64,000 nucleotides of DNA from Paenibacillaceae bacterium. GTDB taxonomy: Bacteria > Bacillota > Bacilli > Paenibacillales > NBRC-103111. Made by a program: the position numbers and the translations under genes. The notes below the pieces were generated by a model. The model did not search any database. It was given only the letters and a program-made list of their open reading frames with translations, and was not told the DNA's origin. The DNA is taken from positions 124,001 to 188,000 of the forward strand of contig JAQSYI010000006.1 of NCBI GenBank assembly GCA_029256185.1. Reading direction: 5' to 3'. Numbering within the stretch: the stretch's first letter is position 1; every line of letters begins with the position of its first letter. Positions 29,401 through 38,349 of the stretch are shown here, piece after piece.

Positions 29401-31859
29401 CGCAGAGTCCGCCCTTCACTGTCTGCGGCGGGGAATGCCCCGCTTGCATGCGCGTTCTCTTCAATGGCCACTGTTATGTTCCCAATGGTCAGCTCCTCCG
29501 GTTGGTTGGTGACAGCGACTGCCATCCGGGCGTGGCCACTGCCGCTTTCGGAACCGCCGCGCTGAGGCGTCGCCTCGATAATCGCTATCCCGGGGGCAAC
29601 GCCGGTGATCATCCCTTGGGACACGGCGGCCAATCCGTTGGAGCTGCTCCAGCCCAACTCCCGCTCAGTCGTGTTCCAGGGCGTATACACGGGCTCCACG
29701 GAAAGGGTGCCGCCTACAGGCACAAACCCTGTCAGGGAGGAAAATTGAACCGATTCCAATGGGATTACCTGCTTCAGAGTCGTATCATCGAACCATGCCG
29801 TTCCCGTGCCCGTATTGTAATAGTTGGCATATTGCGCCTTGACGGCGCCGGCCGGTGCCTGAACGGTTTTCTCCAGCTTGGTCCAGTCCTTGGTACCGGA
29901 CAGGAAAGAGGTATCCGCATAGCTGATCTGCCCGCCGTCCATACCGTAAAAGTACACCCGCAGGAAAGCCTGGGAGCTGATTCCCTCTGTCCTGACATAA
30001 GCTCCGAAGCGGTACATGAGCCCTGCCTCAACGGGAATGGCCGACTGTCCCACGGTGGCCTTGGAGGAGACTTGGGCCGAGATGCGCAGGGAATGCCCCC
30101 CGCTCCGGTAAACGGCGTTATCCACCGTTACCTGGGGTGTGCCGACGGCCAGCCAGGGCGTTCCCCAGCCCGAAGCCTTCACACTAACCCATCTGTCTCC
30201 GGAAACAGCGGCTGCCGTGGTCTCGAATCCGCTGTTGGCCGTCAGCTCCGGCGCCACAACCAGCAATTTGAAGGAGGCATGCCTGCCGTCTGCCGAGCGT
30301 GCCGTGATTACCGCCGGTCCCAGGCCTACTGCCTTCACCAGTCCTTCGGCAACGGAAGCCACCGCGCTGTCGGAGGATTCCCACAGCACCGTTTGATCCG
30401 TAGCGGAGGCGGGAGCAACTGCTGCGTGAAGCTGAAGCTCGCCGCCCCGCTCCAATTCCCCGCTGGTCCTGCTTAGGGATACGCTTGTTACGGGATCATA
30501 CGGCTCCAGCAGCGCGGCGTCAAACCACGCTGTTCCGGCGGAAGCCAGCAGATTCTCCACTCTCAGCGAAGCTGCTCCGGCCGGGGCTTGCACAACGGTC
30601 TGCAACAGCTGCCATTCCCGCATGCCATGGTAATTGGCGGATTGCCACGGCTCTCCGGTTTCGGCTCCGGCTGCGTCCCGGAAGGTCAGACGCACTGCCG
30701 CACCCGGTTCCTCACTTGCCGCCGAGGTGCGGATGTATTCCCGCAGCCTGTACATCTGTCCCGCTGTCACGGCCTGCTCCTGGTAGACACTGCCGCCTGC
30801 AGGGCCGCTGCTGTCCAGACGCAGGGAACGGCTGCCCAACAGGCTGACGCTCTGATCCGCATCAGCCAGCGAGCCTGCACCCATTGCCGCCAGCCAGCCG
30901 GCCGCCTGCGCGCTTCCCCATCCTGCGCCGGCTTCCGGGGCTGATGCCTCCTCATAGCTGCCATTGTCCAGCAGATTGCTGCTATGATCCAGCACCTCCA
31001 CGTCATATTGCGCCGTGAGCACCCGGTTGAAATTATGGTCCGCTGCCGCAGCGGTAATGACCGCGGCGCCTTGGCCTGTGCCTGTCACTACACCATTCTC
31101 ATTTACGACAGCAGCCTGGGGATTGGAGCTGGTCCAGGTGATCTCAGGTGTTGTGGCATCCAAGGGGGACAGGCTTGCCGCCAGCTGTATGCTGCCGCCC
31201 GTCTCCAACAGATGCGAGGGGCCGCTCACTGTGATACCGCTTACAGGAACGACCCGAATGAGTTCAATATCGTCGAACCGGGCCACCCCTGTACCGGTGT
31301 TGAAATAACAAATGGCCTTCACCTTCACCGCGTTGGCCGGAATCTGCGCCACCACGCCTAGAGGCTGCCACCCAGCCGTGCCCCTGACAGCGGCGCTGTC
31401 CTTGTAGCCCAGGTCCGGCCCGGAGCTGCCGAAGAACATGAGCCGGATGAAGGCCTGCGTGACATTCTCCGCGGCAACCCAGCCCGACAACCGATAATGC
31501 TCTCCGCCCGTGACCGGGACAGGTTCGCTTGCAACCGTTGCCTTGGAGCTCGCGGCTGCTCTGATCTCCAGGGCATTGCCGCCCGAATGATACACGGCCT
31601 GATTCACCGTCACCACCGGGCTTCCCGATGCCATCCAGGGCGCCTCCCAGCCAACCGCCGATTTGCCGCCCCAACCGTTCCCGGTGCTGTTCACCGTATC
31701 CTCAAAACCTCCGTTGACCACCATGCTGCCGCCGCTGGCCCGCGCCGTTCCCGGCGCTCCCAGTCCAACAGGCGCAATGCCGGTCAGAAGGAGCGCCAGG
31801 CTTAGGGCCAGTGCCATCAAGGTTCTGAGCCGCCTTCGTTGATTACTGCTTCGCATCAT
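26418..31859 (-). CDS. Giant secreted multidomain heparinase II/III-like polysaccharide lyase
   Basis: This is a 1813-residue protein. After a signal peptide (cleavage near TARA, about residue 41) come three modules, each a CBM4/9-like jelly roll plus a bacterial Ig-like (Big_2) domain (about 45-750). Two cadherin-like repeats follow (about 770-960), then a heparinase II/III-type lyase (about 975-1560), a linker beta domain, and a C-terminal F5/8 type C (discoidin) domain (about 1690-1805). Lyase marks are NNWNSVCNGG (near 1143), GGWFEGPTYWDYGTSY, and HGDLDIGSFVFDALGVRW (near 1340), which holds a metal-site histidine typical of the superfamily. Start ATG 31859 follows GGGAGGAATAGATA. It is the last gene of a five-gene minus-strand operon. 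The substrate (glycosaminoglycan, alginate or another uronic polymer) cannot be told; no sulfatase is nearby. Confidence 0.85.
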   Translation of the reverse strand: MMRSSNQRRRLRTLMALALSLALLLTGIAPVGLGAPGTARASGGSMVVNGGFEDTVNSTGNGWGGKSAVGWEAPWMASGSPVVTVNQAVYHSGGNALEIRAAASSKATVASEPVPVTGGEHYRLSGWVAAENVTQAFIRLMFFGSSGPDLGYKDSAAVRGTAGWQPLGVVAQIPANAVKVKAICYFNTGTGVARFDDIELIRVVPVSGITVSGPSHLLETGGSIQLAASLSPLDATTPEITWTSSNPQAAVVNENGVVTGTGQGAAVITAAAADHNFNRVLTAQYDVEVLDHSSNLLDNGSYEEASAPEAGAGWGSAQAAGWLAAMGAGSLADADQSVSLLGSRSLRLDSSGPAGGSVYQEQAVTAGQMYRLREYIRTSAASEEPGAAVRLTFRDAAGAETGEPWQSANYHGMREWQLLQTVVQAPAGAASLRVENLLASAGTAWFDAALLEPYDPVTSVSLSRTSGELERGGELQLHAAVAPASATDQTVLWESSDSAVASVAEGLVKAVGLGPAVITARSADGRHASFKLLVVAPELTANSGFETTAAAVSGDRWVSVKASGWGTPWLAVGTPQVTVDNAVYRSGGHSLRISAQVSSKATVGQSAIPVEAGLMYRFGAYVRTEGISSQAFLRVYFYGMDGGQISYADTSFLSGTKDWTKLEKTVQAPAGAVKAQYANYYNTGTGTAWFDDTTLKQVIPLESVQFSSLTGFVPVGGTLSVEPVYTPWNTTERELGWSSSNGLAAVSQGMITGVAPGIAIIEATPQRGGSESGSGHARMAVAVTNQPEELTIGNITVAIEENAHASGAFPAADSEGRTLRYLPLALPASGTLHLMENGQWSYYPNPDTSGTDSFAAAAFNESGGLGGVRAEIVVEAANHSPLLAQAFVSTDRNTAVEGVAAATDADGDNLVYSLHTGPQHGTASVAADGSWIYTPAENYTGPDEFVVSVVDGRGGEAAGVITAMTALSGEEMMDLLYSRNQDGRIPRIIVGMADFDRISELAPTDGNMASWYANVKELADEALAAPPSQYVLGDGVRLLEVSREVLKRVRNLAMFYRISGETVYAERAWEELATAAAFPDWHPVHFLDTAEMTAAAAIGYDWLYEYWTPERRSTLRTAIVEKGLNPALTFYRNRSEWTVRTNNWNSVCNGGIAMGALAIAGDDPSLDGMLGEILTGGIRSLPLTLNEYKPDGGWFEGPTYWDYGTSYAIYYLSSLEQSLGTDFGLSTMPGFADTVKFPMYMTGTAGSYNFADASADFVASPTVLWFAQRFADPEFAWYHKQMSAKKRGGVLDLIWYRPELYQAAQAPGQLDEVFQYVRAAGMRSLWSDDQGLFVGFKGGDNQFAHGDLDIGSFVFDALGVRWVEDFGAENYNLPAYWDYGANGGRWKYYRKRAEGHNTLLINPDSGPDQHPYAKGEVESFYSGPREAWGIVDLTTAYQDDVLSAKRGFKLGKGRTELLIQDEIRAKGPADVRWQIHTQAAVEVAPDGKSATLGYRDRRLLLEIASPARGSFYTAAAAPLPSSPNPAGQSANGTFTTVGIRLENTLEETIAVRFVPLLRNQAAEADVSAVIPIEEWVSSSLPRAELWEITMDGSPLADFQAGKWVYEVKLPFGTQAMPVFGAAAGTAGDTVTITPPPSLPGLAIIEVQPSDSSRVKATYYVSLGVEPHIGLPEAAQLLPVAQATASAVDQAYVPENTLDGSLHIESRWSALSGNWIQYDLGETRSISGLALAFMRGNERKTYFNVLASHDGLAWTHVLYGTSTGQTLDYEYYELPNLSARYIRIVGYGNDQNKFTSLTEAAVIAETEAQAPAAP

Positions 31860-31886
31860 TATCTATTCCTCCCCATTCAATGTCGG

Positions 31887-34196
31887 CTAGGGCGTGTGCT
31901 CTTCCTTTTGCCGGAACTGTCCCGGCGTAATGCCCTCATACTTTTTGAACACCCGGATAAAGGTATTGCTGTTGGTGAAGCCGCATTGCTCCGTGATGTC
32001 GCCGATGGTGCCGCCCGTTGTCACCAGGAGCCGCTTGGCCTTCTCCACTCTGCGCAGATTCAGGTATTCCAGCAGGTTCTCTCCCGTCTGCTCCTTGAAG
32101 AACTTGGACAGGTAGGAGGAGGTGATGTTGAAGGTCACGGACAGGACGGACAGATTGATGTCCGCATCATCCAGATGCTCCTCCAGGTAGGCAATCAGCT
32201 CATCCTTCAGGGCCAGATTGTGGCTTTTCTTCTTCTGCTGCATATAATCGCAGACCAGCCGCAGGAAGCCGAGAATCTCCGCTTCGATCTCGGTGAAGGA
32301 AGCGCACTCCGTCAGCTGCCTAATCAGATTGGTCTTCTCCCGCATCATTTCCTCCGTGCTCAGCTGCATCTGCTCCACAGCCTTCAGCATGGTGCCCACC
32401 AATTCAAACATGAGCAGCTTGCCCATCTGCACCGACAGCGCCCCATTGTAAAAGTTAGCCTGCATAATATCCTGGACCACGGCCGTCGCCTCCTCATAGC
32501 TGCCGATGGCCATCAGGTTGATCAGCTGGCGCTCCATATCGAGAGGGTAATACAGCTCATTGGTGGGACGGCTGATCAAGGTGTACGGGATAATCTGGTT
32601 GGTGCCCAGCACAAACCGGTGCTCGATTGCCTCCAGCGCTTGCTCGTAGCATGCGGGAATCGCGGCCCAGCCCATGGTGATCTCGCTGATGCCGATGGAG
32701 CAGCGTATGAAAAATTTGCTCCGCAAAAACTCCTCCGCCTCGGCGGCCGCCCGCAGCAAATCATGCTGGCCGTCCGACGGAGTCCCGCGTATGTTGACCA
32801 GGCAGGCAATCATCCCGTCGATCCGCGTGGAGTAGGCCAGGTGGCGGCGGTTGATAATTTCCTCGGCGATATTGGTGACGATCAGATCGACAAACTGCAG
32901 CTCCTTGTCCGGGTCCGAATTTTCCCTGGAGCGGAACAGCGCGCTGTAATCCTCCAGATGAAACAGCAGCACCGCAAAGCTGCCGGTCTCGAAGGTCAGG
33001 GCAAAGGACTTGAAGGCTTGGGCCAACGCATCCTCCGTATTCACCTTCCCCTTCAGGAGACGGGCCAGGAAGCTGCTCCGGGCCGACCGCTGCTCCTCCC
33101 TTTTCCTGAGGCCGATCTCCTCCTGGGCCGTGGCGCCTTCCGTCAGATAGGCGTGGAGAACGGAAAATTCATTCTTCATATCCTTCATGTTGTTCCGGAC
33201 ATTGGCCGAGACCAGGTTCATCATGTTGCGGATAGGCCGGTAATTGTGTACCGCCAGCCAATAAGCCAGTCCGCCTCCCAGCAGAAGACAGCAGAACACA
33301 CTGCCCAGAATCAGATTCCGCAAAAAATTCGCCTTCCCGGCGTATATCTCTGTGGGCACGAGAGACACATACCACCAGTCCTGCTCCACCGAGCTGAGAT
33401 AGGACATGGTAAAGGCTTGCCCGTTGACCTGAAGGGAGCGGGAGCCGCTGTTTCCCTGCAGCTGGTCTAAGGGCAGACTCTTGACATCGGGAATTTCTCC
33501 GGTGGCGAAGAACGGGCGACCATCCTTGCGGATCAGCATGACGCTCCCCTCGGCAGCCAGCTGGATATTGCTGATGGACTGGGTCAGCCGCTCCCGGTCC
33601 AGCAGTACCGTGAGGGTGGCCTGGGACTTCTCCCTGTCCTGAAGCGGGATAGACTGGACATAGGCGAAGGAATCGGCCGAGTCTCCGTTGCCCAACTCCT
33701 GGCCCAGATTCAGGAAGCTTCCGGTGTGGTAACGCTTCACCCATTCCTCCCATTTGTCGTATGACAAATCTGCGTCTCCGTGCAGCAGGTCAAACAGAAG
33801 ATCGCTTTGGAGCAGGGTGGTAGTCGTGAGGGCATAGCCGTAAGGCTTCATGAAAATATAAAAGTCGGAGATGCTGCCGTTGGAGATGGCATAGGTGTGC
33901 AGGGTGTCAATCAGCCCCTTGGCTTCCTCCCGGACTGCGGAACCGCTCAGCTCGGGATGCTTCAAATAACGGACAAGCTTGGGCTCAAAGGATAATTGCA
34001 CGCCCATCCGCTTAATATCCTTGATCTGGTTGTCAAAGGTCTGCTGAATCTGTGTCAGCAGGGCGTCGTTGGCCCTGGTGACCTCCTCATCCAGCATGCT
34101 TCTGGACTGGAGCAGGACAACCAGACTGATCACGATGGGAATGGCCAGAATGCACAGGTAGGAATAGACCCAGAAGTGGAAAATTTTCTGCTTCAT
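31887..34196 (-). CDS. Transmembrane AraC family regulator (YesS-like)
   Basis: This protein of about 769 residues has the same plan as the sensor of the PL8 locus. A first membrane helix follows MKQKIFHFWVYSYLCILAIP. The extracellular sensing domain has about 240 residues, and the second helix contains LRNLILGSVFCCLLLGGGLAYWL. A linker with a GGDEF-like degenerate fold precedes the C-terminal helix-turn-helix pair (INLSVLSVTFNITSSYLSKFFK and TIGDITEQCGFTNSNTFIRV). The start is set at ATG 34196, although the AAAGGAG site is 15 bases away, longer than usual. A longer in-frame start near 34343 has no hydrophobic leader and is less likely. It lies between the permease and lyase genes and probably activates the operon when its polymer fragments are present outside the cell. 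Confidence 0.88.
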   Translation of the reverse strand: MKQKIFHFWVYSYLCILAIPIVISLVVLLQSRSMLDEEVTRANDALLTQIQQTFDNQIKDIKRMGVQLSFEPKLVRYLKHPELSGSAVREEAKGLIDTLHTYAISNGSISDFYIFMKPYGYALTTTTLLQSDLLFDLLHGDADLSYDKWEEWVKRYHTGSFLNLGQELGNGDSADSFAYVQSIPLQDREKSQATLTVLLDRERLTQSISNIQLAAEGSVMLIRKDGRPFFATGEIPDVKSLPLDQLQGNSGSRSLQVNGQAFTMSYLSSVEQDWWYVSLVPTEIYAGKANFLRNLILGSVFCCLLLGGGLAYWLAVHNYRPIRNMMNLVSANVRNNMKDMKNEFSVLHAYLTEGATAQEEIGLRKREEQRSARSSFLARLLKGKVNTEDALAQAFKSFALTFETGSFAVLLFHLEDYSALFRSRENSDPDKELQFVDLIVTNIAEEIINRRHLAYSTRIDGMIACLVNIRGTPSDGQHDLLRAAAEAEEFLRSKFFIRCSIGISEITMGWAAIPACYEQALEAIEHRFVLGTNQIIPYTLISRPTNELYYPLDMERQLINLMAIGSYEEATAVVQDIMQANFYNGALSVQMGKLLMFELVGTMLKAVEQMQLSTEEMMREKTNLIRQLTECASFTEIEAEILGFLRLVCDYMQQKKKSHNLALKDELIAYLEEHLDDADINLSVLSVTFNITSSYLSKFFKEQTGENLLEYLNLRRVEKAKRLLVTTGGTIGDITEQCGFTNSNTFIRVFKKYEGITPGQFRQKEEHTP

Positions 34197-34386
34197 GGCG
34201 GTTGCCGTTCGCTCCTTTAAAGGGATTCTGTCCTCCCACCCCGAGGTATCGGGAGAAGGGGACGCCGATGAAGGAACCGCGGCTTGCGCTCCAGGCGTCC
34301 ATGATGCCACTGTACCGGATTTCCCGCAGGCTGTACAGAACAAACCGGCGCGGAGCCCGGCAGACTCCGCGCGCGCTTGCCCGCCT

Positions 34387-35325
34387 TTATTCCTTGACTG
34401 CGCCCACCATCACGCCTTTGACAAAATACTTCTGCAAGAAGGGATACACAAACAGGATCGGCAGGGTGGCCACCATGATGGTGGCGTACTTGATGCTCTC
34501 TCCAATAGCCGCCTGGTCTCCTGCGCTTGAGCCAAGCTGCATGGACTCCGTGCTGTTCTGCACGAGAATCTCGCGGAGGATCAGCTGCAGGGGGAACATC
34601 TCCCGGTTCTGCAGGAACAGCATGGCGCCGAACCAGGAGTTCCAGTAGCCTACCCCGTAATACAGGATCATCACGGCAATAACCGGCATGGACAACGGAA
34701 GGACAATCCTAAACAGAATGCCGAATTCGCCGCAGCCGTCGATCTTGGCCGATTCCACCAGATTCTCCGGAATCCCCTCGAAGGAGGTTCTCATCACAAT
34801 GAGGTTCCAGGTGCTCACCGCCCCGGGAATGATCAGAGCCATGAAGCTGTTGCCCATATGCAGCCAGTTGTTGACCAGCAGAAAATGGGGAATCAGTCCG
34901 CCGCCGAAATACATAGTGAAGACAATCCCCATCATGATGGTCCGTTTGAGCAGGAATTTGCGGGACAAGGCGTAGGCCCCCAGGGCGGTCATGATCAAGT
35001 TGAAGGTGGTCCCCGCCACCAGGATGATGAGGGTGTTCCGGTAGCCGGTAAGAATATTGGGATTGGCCATCACCCGGTCGTAAGCGTCCAGATTGAAGCC
35101 CATGGGCCACAGGAGCAGCCCCCGTTGGGAGATTAGGCTGTCCGAATCGCTGAGCGAGGCCATAAGCACATAATAAAAGGGATATACGGTCGCCACCACC
35201 AGGAGCAACAGCACAATGGCGTTCGTTGCGTCGAACAGGCGGCTTGACAGGGGTTCCTTGATTCCGGTTCTCCGCGAGGCCAGCGGAGCGGGAGCAGCCA
35301 GCTTTTCCGTGTTGGCGTTTACCAT
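34387..35325 (-). CDS. Sugar ABC transporter permease, LplC type
   Basis: This is a 312-residue, six-helix permease. It has the helix AIVLLLLVVATVYPFYYVLMAS, the EAA-like loop VESAKIDGCGEFGILFRIVLPL and the family tail PFLQKYFVKGVMVGAVKE. Start ATG 35325 lies within the end of the LplB-type permease gene (7-base overlap), showing tight coupling. It works with that permease and the binding lipoprotein to import oligosaccharides, presumably those released by the heparinase-like enzyme. No ATPase is encoded in the operon. Confidence 0.92.
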   Translation of the reverse strand: MVNANTEKLAAPAPLASRRTGIKEPLSSRLFDATNAIVLLLLVVATVYPFYYVLMASLSDSDSLISQRGLLLWPMGFNLDAYDRVMANPNILTGYRNTLIILVAGTTFNLIMTALGAYALSRKFLLKRTIMMGIVFTMYFGGGLIPHFLLVNNWLHMGNSFMALIIPGAVSTWNLIVMRTSFEGIPENLVESAKIDGCGEFGILFRIVLPLSMPVIAVMILYYGVGYWNSWFGAMLFLQNREMFPLQLILREILVQNSTESMQLGSSAGDQAAIGESIKYATIMVATLPILFVYPFLQKYFVKGVMVGAVKE

Positions 35326-36230
35326 AGGTTGTTCCCCGAATAGCGGCGGGAGAGGCCGTTGGCGCTCACCAGGAGGATGAAGTTGATCACGGATTGGAAC
35401 AATCCTACCGCCGTGGTGAAGCTGTAAGCGCTGGGATTGGCCTCGCCCAGCCCTTTGCGGTATACGAAGGTGGAGATCACATCTGCCGTCTCATACGTGT
35501 TGGGATTGTACAGCAGAATGATCTTCTCGAAGCCCACGTCCATGATATGCCCGATCCGCAGAATCAGCAGAATCATGATGATGGGAATCAATCCGGGAAG
35601 CGTGATGCTCCAGATTTGCCGGAACCTTCCCGCTCCGTCCACTTTTGCCGCCTCATAAAGCTCGGGATTGATTCCGCTTAGCGCTGCCAGGTAGATGATG
35701 GAGCCCCAGCCGATCTCCTGCCAGACCTGGGTGCTGGTGTAGATGGTCCGAAAATTGGAAGCGTCCCCCAGCAGGGAACTGGATTGCCCGCCAAAAAATT
35801 GGATGATGGTATTGATGATCCCGTCCCGGCTGGTAAAATCGATAATCATCCCGCATATGACCACCAGCGAGACGAAGTGGGGCAGGTAGGAGGCGGTTTG
35901 CACCAGCTTCTTGTAGGTTTTGCTGCGCACCTCGTTTAGCAGAATCGCCAGCAGGATCGGCGCGGGAAAGCCGAAGAGCAATTGGTAGAAGCTGATGATC
36001 AGCGTATTGCGCAGCAGCCGCCAGAAGTAATAGCTGTCGAAGAATTCCTGGAAGTGGGCGAAGCCCACCCATTTGCTCGCCCATATGCCCGAGGACACGC
36101 TGTATTGCTTGAAAGCGATGATGGACCCGTACATGGGAATGTATTTGAAAATGAGGTAAAACAGCACAACTGGCGCAACCATTAAATATATGGACCGATT
36201 TCTGCTCAGATCTCTTAAGAATACTTGCAT
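35319..36230 (-). CDS. Sugar ABC transporter permease, LplB type
   Basis: This is a 303-residue permease with the N-terminal signature YLMVAPVVLFYLIFKYIPMYG and the EAA loop YEAAKVDGAGRFRQIWSITLPG. ATG 36230 is chosen because GGAGGAG precedes it by nine bases; an in-frame TTG at 36248 overlaps that site. It is second in the operon, 154 bases after the binding-protein gene, and overlaps the next permease gene by seven bases. Confidence 0.92.
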   Translation of the reverse strand: MQVFLRDLSRNRSIYLMVAPVVLFYLIFKYIPMYGSIIAFKQYSVSSGIWASKWVGFAHFQEFFDSYYFWRLLRNTLIISFYQLLFGFPAPILLAILLNEVRSKTYKKLVQTASYLPHFVSLVVICGMIIDFTSRDGIINTIIQFFGGQSSSLLGDASNFRTIYTSTQVWQEIGWGSIIYLAALSGINPELYEAAKVDGAGRFRQIWSITLPGLIPIIMILLILRIGHIMDVGFEKIILLYNPNTYETADVISTFVYRKGLGEANPSAYSFTTAVGLFQSVINFILLVSANGLSRRYSGNNLW

Positions 36231-36288
36231 GTATGGTTTCTCCTCCAATCTCCCTGCGGGGCGGGGTGAAGAGCGGGCTTGTCAGTCC

Positions 36289-36386
36289 GCCGCCCGGCCC
36301 CGCAGGGCGGTGATGCCTTGGATTTTCTCTTTGCTTCTGTGCCGTCCATAACCGGACGCGGTGTACCGTACAAAAAGCCGGCTTTT
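36289..36386 (-). promoter_or_regulatory. Inter-cistronic hairpins between binding-protein and permease genes
   Basis: On the minus strand the binding-protein stop is embedded in a small palindrome AAAAGCCGGCTTTTT (36372-36386). A GC-rich stem CCGCCCT/GGGCGG lies near 36289-36310. Such hairpins commonly protect or attenuate the message so that the binding protein is made in excess. Confidence 0.45.
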
Positions 36387-38022
36387 AACGCTTGCTGTAG
36401 TTATCCAGGCCCTTCTGCTGGATTTCGATGGCCCGCTCAATCTTCATCTTCTTGAACTGCTCCACGGCGGCGTCCCAGCTCTCCAGCGGCGCGGAACCCA
36501 TAATAATCTTGGTGGTCACTTCCGTTCTGTATGTGTCGATGTCGGCCATAATCTTGCTCATCTCCTGAGAATCACTCGACGACGAGCTCATGGGGGGCAG
36601 GATATGCTTGTAGGTGTTGGCTGCGTATTTGGAGTATACATTTAGCGCATCCTTTTGCTCCTGCAAGGTGTAATATTGCTGGTTGTAGCGATCATCGTCG
36701 GGACCCACGAATTCATAATTGGCGATGAAATGTTTGGCCATGGCATGCCCGACGGACAGCTTGTCGGGATTCTTGAGGATGAGGTCCGTGTACGTGGGCT
36801 GTCCGTTGACCATGGTGTAGGTTTGCCCTTCAATCCCGAAGTTCTTCAGCAGGGAGCCCTCTTCGCTGTACAGATAATCCAGCGCCTTGATGGTCGCAAC
36901 CGGGTTCTTGTTGCTCTTGGTGATGACTGCGCCAATACTGACATAATCCCACGTGGAGACGGTAAACTGGGGCTCGTCGCCTTTATTCAGCACCGGATAC
37001 TGGACGGCGGTCAGCTTGCCGCCCGGCTCGTTCTTTTGCAGTGAGGGCGTCAGATTGCCCAGAGATCCGCCGATAAAGCCGTAGAAGGAGCCTGCCTTGC
37101 CCGAGGTGATCTTGGCATCCTTGGCCTTGCCGTCATTGGTGGCAAAATCGGGATCAATCAGCCCTTCCTTGTACCAAGCGCTCATCTTGGCCAGATAATC
37201 CTTAAAGGCCGGCTGCAACGGCCCGTATTTAATCACGCCATTGTCGTGATAGAAGTTCTGACCGATCCCGTATGCCCCCATGAAATCCTTGGAGCCGCCT
37301 GCGCCGAATAGAGTGTCCTTGGATGAGGTGAAGGGAATGGCGCCCTTTTTCTCCTTGAAGGCCCGCAGCACGGTTTCCCACTCATCGATGGTTTCCGGGG
37401 ACTTCAGTCCCAGCTCATCCAGCCAATCCTGACGGATCATCATGCCGCTGAAGGTTTTGAATTGCCCGTATTGGCCCGTCCGCAGATGGGGGAATACCAG
37501 GATTTCACCGGTATCGGACTTGATTTGCTTCTCCACAGCCGGGTTCTCCTTGAGGAGCTTCTTCAGGTTGGGCGCATGCTGGTCGATTAAATCCTTCAAA
37601 TCGATGATTACGCCGTCCTGATATAATTGGTTGGTATTCCCCCAGTACCAGACCATCAGATCAGGCAGGTTATTGGATGCCAGCAGCACGCCCAGCTGTT
37701 GGTTGATATCCTGGGAGTTGGTTCCGGCGGGATGGAGAAATTCAAACTCCACATTTGTCCGTTTTTGCCATTCCTGCATCATGGGAAGGTCCCCCAGGTT
37801 CTTGACAACGGCGGCGGCATTGGCGTTCAACGGGTGCCACAGCTTCAGCTTGGCCGGCTGGGCAGGCGTTGCTGCCGTACTTGCAGCGGGGCTTGCTGCC
37901 GCTGTGGCGGAGCTTGCAGCAGGCTCTTGCTTCTCCGACTGGCTGCTGCATGCGGTGATGGAGCCTGCCGCCAGAAGACCGGCGGCCAAGGCGGCTGTTT
38001 TGCGTTTCCAATTGTTGATCAC
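36385..38022 (-). CDS. Extracellular sugar-binding lipoprotein, LplA type
   Basis: This is a 545-residue solute-binding protein. The signal peptide ends in the lipobox SITAC (cysteine near residue 25), followed by an Ala/Ser/Thr/Pro-rich tether and the binding domain starting at AKLKLWHPLN. The start is GTG at 38022 with GGGGAG ten bases upstream. It is the first gene of the minus-strand operon. The 5' leader just upstream contains a block of short tandem repeats (38041-38160). The ligand is presumed to be oligosaccharides generated by the heparinase-like lyase encoded at the end of the operon. Confidence 0.92.
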   Translation of the reverse strand: MINNWKRKTAALAAGLLAAGSITACSSQSEKQEPAASSATAAASPAASTAATPAQPAKLKLWHPLNANAAAVVKNLGDLPMMQEWQKRTNVEFEFLHPAGTNSQDINQQLGVLLASNNLPDLMVWYWGNTNQLYQDGVIIDLKDLIDQHAPNLKKLLKENPAVEKQIKSDTGEILVFPHLRTGQYGQFKTFSGMMIRQDWLDELGLKSPETIDEWETVLRAFKEKKGAIPFTSSKDTLFGAGGSKDFMGAYGIGQNFYHDNGVIKYGPLQPAFKDYLAKMSAWYKEGLIDPDFATNDGKAKDAKITSGKAGSFYGFIGGSLGNLTPSLQKNEPGGKLTAVQYPVLNKGDEPQFTVSTWDYVSIGAVITKSNKNPVATIKALDYLYSEEGSLLKNFGIEGQTYTMVNGQPTYTDLILKNPDKLSVGHAMAKHFIANYEFVGPDDDRYNQQYYTLQEQKDALNVYSKYAANTYKHILPPMSSSSSDSQEMSKIMADIDTYRTEVTTKIIMGSAPLESWDAAVEQFKKMKIERAIEIQQKGLDNYSKR

Positions 38023-38040
38023 GTTGGTTAACTCCCCTCA

Positions 38041-38160
38041 TCTCTTCGCTTGCTTGCATGAATTGCTTGCTTGCTCGCGTGATTCGCTTGCTCGCTCGAT
38101 TTGCTCGCTTGCATGATTCGCTTGCTCGCTCGATTTACTCGCTCAATTTGCTTGCACTTC
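38041..38160. repeat. Short tandem repeats in the leader of the binding-protein operon
   Basis: The plus strand reads as runs of GCTTGCTCGCTC-like units. A 22-base block starting GATTCGCTTGCTCG occurs at 38081-38102 and again at 38114-38135 (period 33). The block starts about 18 bases before the GTG start of the binding protein and therefore lies in its untranslated leader or promoter. Confidence 0.75.
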
Positions 38161-38349
38161 ATACGCGGTTTTCCGGTGCCGAAGGCGGCGCGCCTAGCCT
38201 GGCATCCACCTTTACTGTAAAGGGAGAGGGCGGTTATTGTATATCGATAATTCCCGTATTCATCTTTATTTTTGGTGATTGGGCATCAACAAAACGGGGT
38301 GGAGGACTTATTTTTGGCGAAAAGAAGGGGATTCTCAGAGGAAAGAGCA

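Noticed and set aside
31839..33470. Plus-strand open frame of 543 codons opposite the transmembrane AraC regulator
   Set aside because: It is explained by codon bias of the minus-strand regulator, whose membrane helices and helix-turn-helix motifs are clear.
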